Positions 1-6,445 of a stretch of DNA of 10,091 nucleotides are shown in pieces. Both the position numbers and the translations under genes were made by a program. A model generated the notes under the pieces. The model saw nothing but the letters and a program-made list of their open reading frames with translations. It ran no database searches and was not told the DNA's origin. Within the stretch, counting starts at the first letter, position 1; the number at the start of each line of letters is the position of its first letter. This stretch comes from Promethearchaeota archaeon (GTDB lineage Archaea > Asgardarchaeota > Lokiarchaeia > Sigynarchaeales > SOKP01): positions 1 to 10,091 of the forward strand of contig JAGXNR010000093.1 of the NCBI GenBank assembly GCA_019894875.1, read 5' to 3'.

Positions 1-82
1 GTTGATAATAATGCGCCAAAATAGTTACATCATTATGTTTTTTTAAAGTAAATATTTCTTCCTGTAATTGTTTTGTAGTCAT
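1..82 (-). CDS. nadA: Quinolinate synthase NadA, N-terminal fragment (cut by window edge)
   Basis: Reading the minus strand from the ATG at 82-80 gives 27 codons that stay open to the window edge. The peptide has the N-terminal pattern of quinolinate synthase: a short helix, then a charged LKK segment, then the strand ILAHYYQ at residues 21-27. The His of HYYQ belongs to the family's substrate pocket. NadA is a [4Fe-4S] enzyme that condenses iminoaspartate with dihydroxyacetone phosphate to make quinolinate in de novo NAD synthesis. No clear Shine-Dalgarno motif precedes this ATG. The other nearby ATG (90-88) hits a stop after three codons and is out of frame, so 82 is the likely start. The call rests on one short motif-rich segment; the cluster cysteines lie outside the window. 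Confidence 0.8.
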   Translation of the reverse strand, partial: MTTKQLQEEIFTLKKHNDVTILAHYYQ

Positions 83-144
83 AATATCATTACAATAATT
101 TCAAGACTTTATGTATGAATAAATAGTTTAATTAAAAATAAGTT

Positions 145-195
145 CTCTAGTAATAAAAAATAAAATAAAAACGAATAATAAAGAAAAAAAATGAA
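145..195 (-). terminator. T-rich tract downstream of the pseudo-nicotinamidase gene
   Basis: Read on the minus strand, the bases just after the stop codon at 202-200 hold several runs of T (up to eight in a row) separated by few other bases. There is no obvious stem-loop. Archaeal RNA polymerase often terminates at such T-runs without a hairpin, so this is a plausible terminator for the WD40/pseudo-nicotinamidase unit. It also lies within the upstream region of nadA. In this AT-rich genome T-runs are common, so support is modest. Confidence 0.35.
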
Positions 196-199
196 AGTG

Positions 200-1069
200 T
201 TATATACCAAATATTTCTCTAAATTTGTACTGATCTACAACATTTGCTGCTAAAATGCTTTTCAAAGAGTTAATGCCGGTTTGATGGCCTTGCTTGTTAA
301 ATCCCGCACAAAAATCACCACAGACATAAACATTTTTAAATTTATGGATAATCATTAACTCAAATGTTAAAAGAAAGACTTTAACGTTAGTAATAACTCC
401 AAAAACACCTATCTTAACTTCTTTATGAGAACTTCCAGTATTTCTGATAATTGTTTCGATTACTGATTCAAGATCTGTTTCGTCAAAAGAGCTAAGACTA
501 TTAGAATTTATTATCACGTTAAAATCATGATGCTCTTGTATTAATTCATTCAAAGGGGATACAAATTTCGCTCCATAAGTACCTTTTATACAGTGAGATC
601 CAAAAAGATCTAATTCTCCTTTTTGGCTTTCATCAGTTTGATCATGCCAGTCCCTTAAATGAATAAGTTGATATTCAACGCCACTATTTTCATTTGAATT
701 AGATTCAGATGCTTTCCTCATTAAATCTCTAATAAACTGGCTTAGTTTATCATTTTCCCATAATCTTTTTGATTCATTGTAATCAATATGAACCCTCTGC
801 TTGTAGTATTCTAGTATATGATGATAAGACATGGGTGTGCTAATATTATCATAACTAGGGTTCTGTTTTAACCAAAGAATAAATTGTTCGATGTTTGCTT
901 CACTAGTATCTCTGTTCTGATTAATAAAATATTCCATCCATTTATTCGAAACTTGTTCATACTCAAATTTCAAATTATCTTCAGAAGTAGGATTAATATC
1001 CAAAGGTTCAATAAAATCATTCTGAACAGAGCAAGTTAAAATTATATTTAATTTCTTATTTTGATCCAA
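200..1069 (-). CDS. Isochorismatase/nicotinamidase-fold protein, probable pseudoenzyme
   Basis: A 289-residue protein of the isochorismatase-like cysteine hydrolase fold. The family landmarks appear in order: LTCSVQNDF at about 11-19, LRDWHD at 138-143, GSHCIKGTYGAKF at 157-169, and the strand GVFGVITNVK at 221-230. The metal-binding pattern of nicotinamidases is kept (D140, H142, H159). The catalytic triad seems lost: the Asp that should precede VQNDF is S14, the nucleophilic Cys position falls on K230, and no Lys aligns before the SLSSF segment. A helical insert of roughly 90 residues between the first two motifs makes it longer than ordinary nicotinamidases (about 180-230). The start is TTG, chosen because GGAGGAGG lies seven bases upstream. 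It overlaps the end of the WD40 gene by 14 bases, implying coupled translation. A binding or regulatory role is inferred; the substrate is unknown. Confidence 0.7.
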   Translation of the reverse strand: MDQNKKLNIILTCSVQNDFIEPLDINPTSEDNLKFEYEQVSNKWMEYFINQNRDTSEANIEQFILWLKQNPSYDNISTPMSYHHILEYYKQRVHIDYNESKRLWENDKLSQFIRDLMRKASESNSNENSGVEYQLIHLRDWHDQTDESQKGELDLFGSHCIKGTYGAKFVSPLNELIQEHHDFNVIINSNSLSSFDETDLESVIETIIRNTGSSHKEVKIGVFGVITNVKVFLLTFELMIIHKFKNVYVCGDFCAGFNKQGHQTGINSLKSILAANVVDQYKFREIFGI

Positions 1070-3497
1070 ATTTACGCCTCCTCCTTTTTCTTATTTTTTC
1101 ATCTAACTCATTTATATCAATATCACTTTTTTTTTTACTTCGTGACTGTACGATCATCATTATAAAAATTAGTAAAATAATACTAATTGATGAGACATTC
1201 ACTAATGTCGAAATCCATCCAGGTAATTCAAACAATCCAGCTATTCCGACTTCAATAAAACCCCAAAAACTTAATAGGAATTCTACAACGATTATTTTAG
1301 CAAAATATTCATCTATAATTTTCCCTAGTTTTGAAGCTAATCCTTTACCAATTTGAATCTTTGTTTTTAGCGTTAAAGGATAAATAAAATTACTTTTAAA
1401 GGCTTTAATGATTTTAAAATCTTCTTCATTATTTGTAGTTGATTCCGATGGTTCTAATGTATTTGTATATTCGACTGTAATTTTTCTTATAAATATCGTA
1501 GCAAATTCATCAACAGAATATCCTTCATCGATCTGAAAAGTACAATCCGCATAATAAACATCTTCAGGATCTTCGATCTTTTCAAATTTAGTTAAATTAT
1601 GTTTTGGATTTGTTAAGATCTTGAGGAAATTCTTTGAATAAGCAAAATCAGAAAATACTAGAGTATCCTTATCTCCTCGATCGTCTTCAATATCAATATT
1701 AATATTGTTTATCAATGGGATGAAACTTGTTTTGACTCTATTCAATACCATTAAAAATCTGATTTGGGTTTGGGTTCGATCTTTTAAGATTATGAATGCT
1801 GATTCTCCTTTCTTTGCTGTTATTTCTACAAAATTAGAATCTTCAATTCTTTCCTCCATTTCTGAAGTAGTTACATATAATTTGAATCCCCATGGGGTAT
1901 CTGGAAATTTAAATATAGAATTTCTAATACTATTCCAATAAGCTTCATAGTTCTGTTTCACTCCTAGCATAAATTCCTTTTGAGATTTTAATTTCTCCTC
2001 AAAATTCATAAATAAAGGTATAAACAAACTACCTAGCTCTCGCATATTATATTCTATTTGTTCTGTTTTGCCGGTTAACTCAATCTTCCTAGTTTTTATT
2101 AAACGTTCTTTAATGAGATTGTATAAATTATTCAAAGATTCCAAATTTTCTGGGCTATATTTAGCAATCTGTTTTAAGTTATCCCCATATATTTTTCTGT
2201 ATAATTCTGGATCTTGTTTTTTTACAAACTTCAACTGCTGAATGAAATGCCAAACGCCACCAAAATTACGCAATATAACAATTTTGTTATACTTTGAGAT
2301 AAAAATAAAACGACTATCAGGAGTGATTTTAACATTTCTTACGAAATTCAGACCCTTTACTTGAAGTTTTTTCTTAGAAATTTTAAGATTTTCTTCATAA
2401 AGATCCATATAATAACCGATATCTATATTCCTAATCCAACTTAATTCTTTTAAATCCCAGATTTTAATAGTATTATCTTTAGCAGCAGATATTAAATAAT
2501 TATTATCGCTTTGTACGTCAATGGATAAAACCGCTTCAGTATGTCCTCTTAAATCCTTCTTTTTCTTATAGATATTTGCACTATTTCTTTCCCAGATTGA
2601 TATTTTAGTATCATTAGATGATGATGCAATCAATTTACCATTTTCAATAATACTTATATCTGTTATTGCCCCATCATGTTCCCCTATTAAAATCGGATCA
2701 GTTTCTATTGAAATATTCCATAACTTCACTTTGCCATCTTTGGAGCCCGTGACTATTATTTCTTCATTTTGATTCCTATTAGTCATTATTTTTGTAATCC
2801 ATACATCATTTGTAGTAATAATCTTTGTATCTTCAATTTTTGTAATTATTCCTGATCCATCTATAGAAGCTTTTAATTTATTAAGTGTGTTATCATCGGT
2901 TCTTTCCTTCCATATATTCGTATGTATGTTATTTAATACAAAATATATGTGTAGTATTTCTTTTTGAACGGGATCATTATGTATCTTAATATCAAATATA
3001 GCCTTTGTGTATTGTTCAAGGTCTCTATTACCTTCAGAAAAACTAACAGATTTATAATTCTTGAAATCCCATTTTCGTAAATCTGGAGTCTGCTTAAAAC
3101 ACCATAAATAAATATCCCCATTTATACTACCCGCACATATTACCCACCATTTAATATCTCCAATTTCCACAACTTCAGAATCAATACATAAAATCCAATT
3201 AGTAACTTTAGTAAATTTATTCTCTCTCTTTTTTGCTTGGAGTTTTATTTCAGGTTTAGTTTCTCCCTCTAAGAGTTCATCGATACTCCATAGTATTAAG
3301 TATGGATCTTCATGTTCTTCATATTCCGAACAAGAAATTAAGAATTTACTATCAGGACTGATTTCTATATCTCTCACTTCCAGTGTATGAGGTGATAACA
3401 CTGTGTTGATAACCTTTCTAGAAATCTTTTCTTCACTAGACGTATATTTTTCTTTAGTTTTCTTTGCTTTATTAATATCGGAGGATGGTATTTCCAT
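1056..3497 (-). CDS. Seven-bladed WD40-repeat protein with C-terminal membrane hairpin
   Basis: An 813-residue protein of unknown specific role. About seven WD40 blades can be picked out, ending near residues 70, 133, 197, 262, 303, 349 and 412. The best are blades 4-6, with SxDGKVKLW, SNDTKISIW and KDNTIKIWD strands and GH-type openings (EHDG 273, GHTE 318). Residues 430-530 are charged and helical. About 535-715 look beta-rich and match no family I recognise. Two hydrophobic segments follow (about 733-756 and 762-784) and then a strongly basic tail (KKK 788-790, KRRRRK 804-809). By the positive-inside rule the propeller and the tail both face the cytoplasm. ATG start at 3497 with a weak GAAGTGA motif upstream. 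The gene overlaps the pseudo-nicotinamidase gene by 14 bases, so the two proteins probably act together. The propeller is likely a protein-interaction platform at the membrane; this is inference from the fold. Confidence 0.75.
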   Translation of the reverse strand: MEIPSSDINKAKKTKEKYTSSEEKISRKVINTVLSPHTLEVRDIEISPDSKFLISCSEYEEHEDPYLILWSIDELLEGETKPEIKLQAKKRENKFTKVTNWILCIDSEVVEIGDIKWWVICAGSINGDIYLWCFKQTPDLRKWDFKNYKSVSFSEGNRDLEQYTKAIFDIKIHNDPVQKEILHIYFVLNNIHTNIWKERTDDNTLNKLKASIDGSGIITKIEDTKIITTNDVWITKIMTNRNQNEEIIVTGSKDGKVKLWNISIETDPILIGEHDGAITDISIIENGKLIASSSNDTKISIWERNSANIYKKKKDLRGHTEAVLSIDVQSDNNYLISAAKDNTIKIWDLKELSWIRNIDIGYYMDLYEENLKISKKKLQVKGLNFVRNVKITPDSRFIFISKYNKIVILRNFGGVWHFIQQLKFVKKQDPELYRKIYGDNLKQIAKYSPENLESLNNLYNLIKERLIKTRKIELTGKTEQIEYNMRELGSLFIPLFMNFEEKLKSQKEFMLGVKQNYEAYWNSIRNSIFKFPDTPWGFKLYVTTSEMEERIEDSNFVEITAKKGESAFIILKDRTQTQIRFLMVLNRVKTSFIPLINNINIDIEDDRGDKDTLVFSDFAYSKNFLKILTNPKHNLTKFEKIEDPEDVYYADCTFQIDEGYSVDEFATIFIRKITVEYTNTLEPSESTTNNEEDFKIIKAFKSNFIYPLTLKTKIQIGKGLASKLGKIIDEYFAKIIVVEFLLSFWGFIEVGIAGLFELPGWISTLVNVSSISIILLIFIMMIVQSRSKKKSDIDINELDEKIRKRRRRKFGSK

Positions 3498-3563
3498 TTA
3501 ATCACTTCATATAAGATAAGTTTTAATTAATATTCACTAGATTTGTTATAATATGAAAGCAAA

Positions 3564-3574
3564 CATATAAAAAT
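3564..3574 (-). promoter_or_regulatory. TATA-like box for the WD40 / pseudo-nicotinamidase unit
   Basis: On the minus strand this reads TTTTTATATG, close to the archaeal TATA consensus TTTATATA. Transcription would start about 25 bases downstream, near 3543, leaving a leader of about 45 bases before the ATG at 3497. The assignment rests on sequence and distance only. Confidence 0.4.
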
Positions 3575-3752
3575 TCTTAAGCTTCATTATTTATACTAAT
3601 CAAAATATAGACTCAGAATTTCATTCATTATTATCTTATAGGTGATAGTTATAGAAGAATTAAAAGAATATAATGGAGTATTATTAATAACATCAGAAAC
3701 AGAATTTAATACCTTTATTTAAATAAAAATAAAAATTAAAGAGTTTAGCATT

Positions 3753-3762
3753 TCTATAAAAA
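3753..3762 (+). promoter_or_regulatory. Possible TATA box for pncA
   Basis: TCTATAAAAA lies about 45-50 bases before the pncA ATG. Initiation about 25 bases downstream (near 3784) would give a short leader containing the GAGGTG ribosome-binding motif at 3791-3796. The flanks are A/T runs, so the match is not very specific. Confidence 0.3.
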
Positions 3763-3804
3763 AAATTTATTTGAGGACATAATAAAGGAAGAGGTGCGAT
3801 TGAT

Positions 3805-4494
3805 ATGGTTAGATTTTATGATGTAGATTTAAAGATTGAAAAAAACATTATCCCGGAAAAAGACGATGCACTTATAGTTATAGATATGCAAAATGACTTC
3901 ATACCGGGAGGTTCTTTACCTGTAGAGGGAGGGGATTTAATAATAAAGGATATTAATGATTTAATTGAAATTTTTGTCGATAGTATCGTTATTTTCTCTC
4001 AAGATTGGCACCCCCCTAACCACTTATCTTTTGCTAGCAATCATCCAAATAAAAAACCGGGAGATGAACGTCTATCTGACAATGGGGCTATTGGACCTAT
4101 ACTATGGCCAAATCACTGTGTTCAGCATAGTTATGGGGCACGATTTCATAAAAATATCAATTCAAAGATGGTTAATAAAATAATTCAGAAAGGTATGAAT
4201 CCAAGAATTGATAGTTATTCTGCTTTTCTTGAAAATGATAAAAAAACTGAAACCGATTTAAGAGAATATCTTACTTCCTCTAATATAAAGAGAATTTTTA
4301 TATGTGGCTTAGCATTAGATTATTGTTGTTATAATACCGCTATGGATGGTGTTGATTTTAATTTTGAGACATTTTTTCTTATTGATCTTACTAGAGGTGT
4401 TGATGTACCTCCGGGTAATATTGTGAATTCATTGAACAATATGATAAAGAAAGGGATTACGTTTGCCTTAAAGGAGTGTTTTAGTGTTTGGTAA
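3805..4494 (+). CDS. pncA: Nicotinamidase (PncA)
   Basis: A 229-residue isochorismatase-fold hydrolase that converts nicotinamide to nicotinate and ammonia in the NAD salvage (Preiss-Handler) route. The catalytic triad is complete: D27 in VIDMQNDF, K129 in the IIQKG segment and C174 in LDYCC. The metal ligands are also in place: D67 and H69 in QDWHPPNH and H104 in WPNHCVQ. The DSYSAF motif (136-141) and the GLALDYC turn are typical of nicotinamidases rather than isochorismatases. Length is normal to slightly long. The ATG start is supported by GAGGTG eight bases upstream. It is transcribed away from the WD40 unit and towards the E1-like remnant. It has the same fold as the protein at 200-1069 but an intact active site, so it serves as an internal control for the pseudoenzyme call. 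Cytoplasmic; no signal peptide. Confidence 0.93.
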   Translation: MVRFYDVDLKIEKNIIPEKDDALIVIDMQNDFIPGGSLPVEGGDLIIKDINDLIEIFVDSIVIFSQDWHPPNHLSFASNHPNKKPGDERLSDNGAIGPILWPNHCVQHSYGARFHKNINSKMVNKIIQKGMNPRIDSYSAFLENDKKTETDLREYLTSSNIKRIFICGLALDYCCYNTAMDGVDFNFETFFLIDLTRGVDVPPGNIVNSLNNMIKKGITFALKECFSVW

Positions 4495-4505
4495 TCATTA
4501 ATGAT
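4494..4505. repeat. Perfect 12-base palindrome at the pncA stop codon
   Basis: ATCATTAATGAT is self-complementary and begins on the last base of the pncA stop codon; an AT-rich, T-containing stretch follows. It sits between convergent transcripts and could help terminate pncA. It is short, and a chance origin in AT-rich DNA is quite possible. Confidence 0.25.
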
Positions 4506-4650
4506 ATTTTGATTTAAATCTTTTATTAGCAGGAAAATTTACTTCAGAATTTATGTTAGATAATAACTCTTTTGCAGATAGTAATTTTATTCTACCAATT
4601 TGAGTCTCATTATAAAGAAATTATCTTTGTGGATTTGCTATATTTATATA
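4498..4650 (-). pseudogene. Degenerate fragment of a second MoeB/ThiF (E1-like) gene
   Basis: Translated on the minus strand (first codons near 4650), this stretch gives INIANPQR, a TAA at 4623-4621, then FLYNETQIGRIKLLSAKE and LLSNINSEVNF. This lines up with residues 65-100 of the neighbouring E1-like protein, which reads DITNLQRQ, ILYNETQIGQDKVKSAKN, ILTNLNSDVQI. The TAA falls where the intact copy has CAA for Gln. The nucleotide sequences are also visibly alike (for example TCATTATAAAG at 4607-4617 and 5172-5182). Both the glycine-rich N-terminal motif and the C-terminal half are missing, and the frame ends at 4500-4498. It begins about ten bases after the end of the first copy. I read it as the deleted remnant of a tandem paralogue rather than an active gene. 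Confidence 0.75.
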
Positions 4651-4660
4651 TTTTTTCAAA

Positions 4661-5401
4661 TCATCTTGAACATATACAATTTCCATCTTTAACAATCTCT
4701 ATGATATTAAACCTTAAATCTCATAGATTTACCATTAAAACCTTATTCTCCAAATTTGGAAGCCCTAGGGTCGTTTTTATGACTTCTAAAGCTTCTAATG
4801 TACCTAGTATACCCGGGGTAACACCTATTACGGGTAAAGGACCCTCATCGGGGGATTTTTCAAGTGGTTCTGAGAAAATACATTGATAACAAGCAGTTTT
4901 TCCAGGATTGATAGTAATAATTTGACCAAAAAAATCCTTTATACCAGCAATTACGCATTTTATTTCATTTTCAACCGCAACTCGATTAACCAAAAATTTA
5001 GTTTTAAAATTATCACTACAATCTATTATAAAATCATAGTCAATTTCTTGTATATATTTATTAATAGAAGTTTCATTAACATAATCTTTATAGGCGTTTA
5101 TTTGTACATCAGAATTTAAATTGGTTAGAATATTCTTGGCGGATTTCACCTTATCTTGACCTATTTGGGTTTCATTATAAAGGATTTGTCTCTGTAAGTT
5201 AGTTATATCTAATTTATCATTATCTATTATTGTTAGTTCCTTAATTCCTGCAGCTGTAAGGAATAAAGCAACGGGGGAACCTAAACCTCCCGCGCCTATT
5301 TGTAATACTCTTGTGTTAGAGATCTTTTCTTGTCCTTTTTCCCCAATTTTAGGGGATATTATTTGTCTTGAATATCTCTCTTTTTGCTTCTCAGTTAATA
5401 T
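4661..5401 (-). CDS. MoeB/ThiF/HesA-family E1-like adenylyltransferase, non-canonical start and in-frame TGA
   Basis: From codon ATA at 5401-5399 the frame gives a 246-codon protein, the usual MoeB size (about 250). Such proteins adenylate the C-terminal glycine of ubiquitin-like or sulfur-carrier partners (MoaD, ThiS, SAMPs). Visible motifs are RYSRQI at 9-14, the nucleotide-binding GAGGLGS at 36-42, IIDND at 58-62, NLQRQ at 68-72, K84, DCSDN at 127-131 and CYQC at 171-174. The segment that usually carries the acceptor Cys (PSCxxxGVLG) is replaced by EGPLPVIGVTPGILG without Cys. No ATG, GTG or TTG exists between the preceding in-frame stop and RYSRQI; ATA lies six bases after AGGTGA. The first plausible standard start, GTG at 5149, would delete the whole nucleotide site. 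An in-frame TGA at 4723-4721 (codon 227) is followed by DLRFNIIEIVKDGNCIC, which matches the family C-terminus, ending at TGA 4663-4661. It is either a very young pseudogene, recoded, or affected by sequence error. Without readthrough the product ends at 4721. Confidence 0.75.
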
Positions 5402-5407
5402 AATTCT

Positions 5408-5782
5408 TCACCTAATAAGTATTTTTTTAATATTTTTAATAGATTCCTCAATCTCTATGAAGAATAATCCTAAATTTATATTTGAGTTCAATAAAGAAAC
5501 TAAAATCATATGTTCGTTTGCTTCTATTATGAATAATTGAAAATCACTAAATTCTACGGTTAAATTACTTACTAAATTACTTCCTATCGTTGATGCTGCG
5601 GTTTCAATTGCACCAAACATAGTAGCAGCCATTGCGCAAAACTTTCTATCATCAATATCTCGTGGTAATCTTGATGATACTAGTAAACCATTACGATTGA
5701 CAAGAGCAGTACCTATAATATCACCACTTCCTTCCAATTTTTCTAATTCTTTATATAAGCTTTGGGTTTCTAATTTATTCAT
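5408..5782 (-). CDS. Roadblock/LC7 domain protein
   Basis: A 124-residue single-domain protein of the Roadblock/LC7 superfamily. It has an N-terminal helix, then the strand GTALVNRNGLLVSSRLP (about 24-40), the central helix with FCAMAATMFGAIETAAS (about 48-64), and two further strands (LTVEFSDFQLFIIEANEHM and ILVSLLNSNINLG) before a C-terminal amphipathic helix. Such proteins dimerise and in prokaryotes (MglB-like) act on small Ras-like GTPases; Asgard archaea carry many. No GTPase gene is in this window. The ATG at 5782 follows GAGGAG at a rather short distance of two bases. The gene ends in TGA (5410-5408), whose bases form part of the AGGTGA ribosome-binding motif for the E1-like gene. That gene is in the same frame with only two codons between the TGA and its putative ATA start. 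Confidence 0.85.
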   Translation of the reverse strand: MNKLETQSLYKELEKLEGSGDIIGTALVNRNGLLVSSRLPRDIDDRKFCAMAATMFGAIETAASTIGSNLVSNLTVEFSDFQLFIIEANEHMILVSLLNSNINLGLFFIEIEESIKNIKKILIR

Positions 5783-5908
5783 TTCTCCTCAGGGATTAGA
5801 TTATGAATTAATGAATGGTAATTAATCTTATTTTATGATTCAATAATAATTAATACCACTTAAAACTTTAAGAATAAGACATTTATACTAAAAAGTTTAT
5901 AGTTCACG

Positions 5909-6130
5909 CTACGCAGAAGCTTTTTTTTTACTATTGTAAAAAGATTTCCGCCCGTTAAACGGACGCGTCCTATTTCTCCATGAAGGTTGCCTTAGTTTTG
6001 CGGATCGTCCAAAACCACAAGACGCACAAAATCTCTTGCTACGATGATATGAATGTTTCCCGCATCTTCTACAAGTTCGATGGCTAGCTGCTTTATTTTT
6101 TTTACCCTTACTTGGTGTACCTTTTGTCAT
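5909..6130 (-). CDS. rpl37e: Large-subunit ribosomal protein eL37
   Basis: A 73-residue, very basic zinc-ribbon protein. It has the eL37 signature: an N-terminal MTKGTPSKGKK tail, a CRRC knuckle (C20, C23), a CASC knuckle (C35, C38), then GFGRSAKLR and a basic C-terminus with WRNRTRPFNGRKSF. It binds 23S rRNA in the large ribosomal subunit of archaea and eukaryotes and is absent from bacteria, which makes it the strongest lineage marker here. The ATG at 6130 lies three bases after the LSm stop codon, and its Shine-Dalgarno GAGGAGGT is inside the last codons of LSm, so translation is coupled. The stop is TAG. Base composition is less AT-rich than in its neighbours, as expected for a highly expressed ribosomal gene. 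Confidence 0.96.
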   Translation of the reverse strand: MTKGTPSKGKKNKAASHRTCRRCGKHSYHRSKRFCASCGFGRSAKLRQPSWRNRTRPFNGRKSFYNSKKKASA

Positions 6131-6133
6131 TTT

Positions 6134-6445
6134 TTAAACCTCCTCATCTTCAGCACGATGCATTAAATCTTCCTCGTTGTCACCAGCAAATATTAATTTT
6201 TCGCGATCTTGCCCGATAAATATTACACTAGCGCCCCTAATCATTACAGTCCCTAAATCCTTTGACCGTTTACCCCCACGACCAAAATATATTTCTTTTG
6301 CATCCTCTACAATTAAATTCATATAATTATCGAATTTTATAAGCTTTCCGGTTAAATATGTATTCCATATTTTTAATTTGATGTTCACTTCATCTTTGAG
6401 AATGGCTTTTGATAAAGTACGATGTATTGTTTGCTGTGATGACAT
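6134..6445 (-). CDS. Sm-like archaeal protein (LSm, SmAP)
   Basis: A 103-residue Sm-fold protein. The Sm1 motif runs through residues 15-50 with the strand GKLIKFDNYMNLIVEDA (D39 and N43 at the uridine-binding positions). The Sm2 motif GTVMIRGASVIFIG is at 65-78 (R70, G71). Archaeal Sm proteins form heptameric rings that bind U-rich RNA and act in RNA handling. The C-terminal tail (about 80-103) is acidic and longer than the minimal fold. The pairing with eL37 immediately downstream is a well-known archaeal arrangement and supports the call. The ATG at 6445 has no good Shine-Dalgarno motif, while a TATA-like stretch lies about 24 bases upstream, so the transcript may be leaderless. Confidence 0.95.
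   Translation of the reverse strand: MSSQQTIHRTLSKAILKDEVNIKLKIWNTYLTGKLIKFDNYMNLIVEDAKEIYFGRGGKRSKDLGTVMIRGASVIFIGQDREKLIFAGDNEEDLMHRAEDEEV

Larger units (their letters stand above)
3498..3804. promoter_or_regulatory. Divergent intergenic region between the WD40 unit and pncA
   Basis: This 307-base spacer holds no convincing gene. It carries a good TATA-like box for the minus-strand WD40 unit (3564-3574), a weaker one for pncA (3753-3762), and the pncA ribosome-binding site. A 26-codon GTG frame at 3642-3722 is discussed separately and is not called a gene. No tRNA, hairpin array or long repeat was seen. Confidence 0.5.

Noticed and set aside
1705..1941. Plus-strand frame opposite the WD40 gene.
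   Set aside because: It has no motifs, lies wholly within the long minus-strand reading frame, and has no supporting start signal.
4721..4723. Selenocysteine at the in-frame TGA of the E1-like gene.
   Set aside because: The position is not a catalytic or metal Cys site in MoeB/ThiF proteins, and I see no obvious SECIS-like stem-loop nearby. Trp or another hydrophobic residue is more natural there.
4572..5119. Plus-strand open frames opposite the E1-like gene.
   Set aside because: They are hydrophobic, low-complexity translations of the antisense strand, without family motifs or ribosome-binding sites, and the minus frame has clear motifs.
4661..5410. Genome-wide reading of TGA as tryptophan.
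   Set aside because: Tryptophan is encoded by TGG in all clear genes of the window, and no other conserved gene contains an in-frame TGA. The anomaly is confined to one gene.
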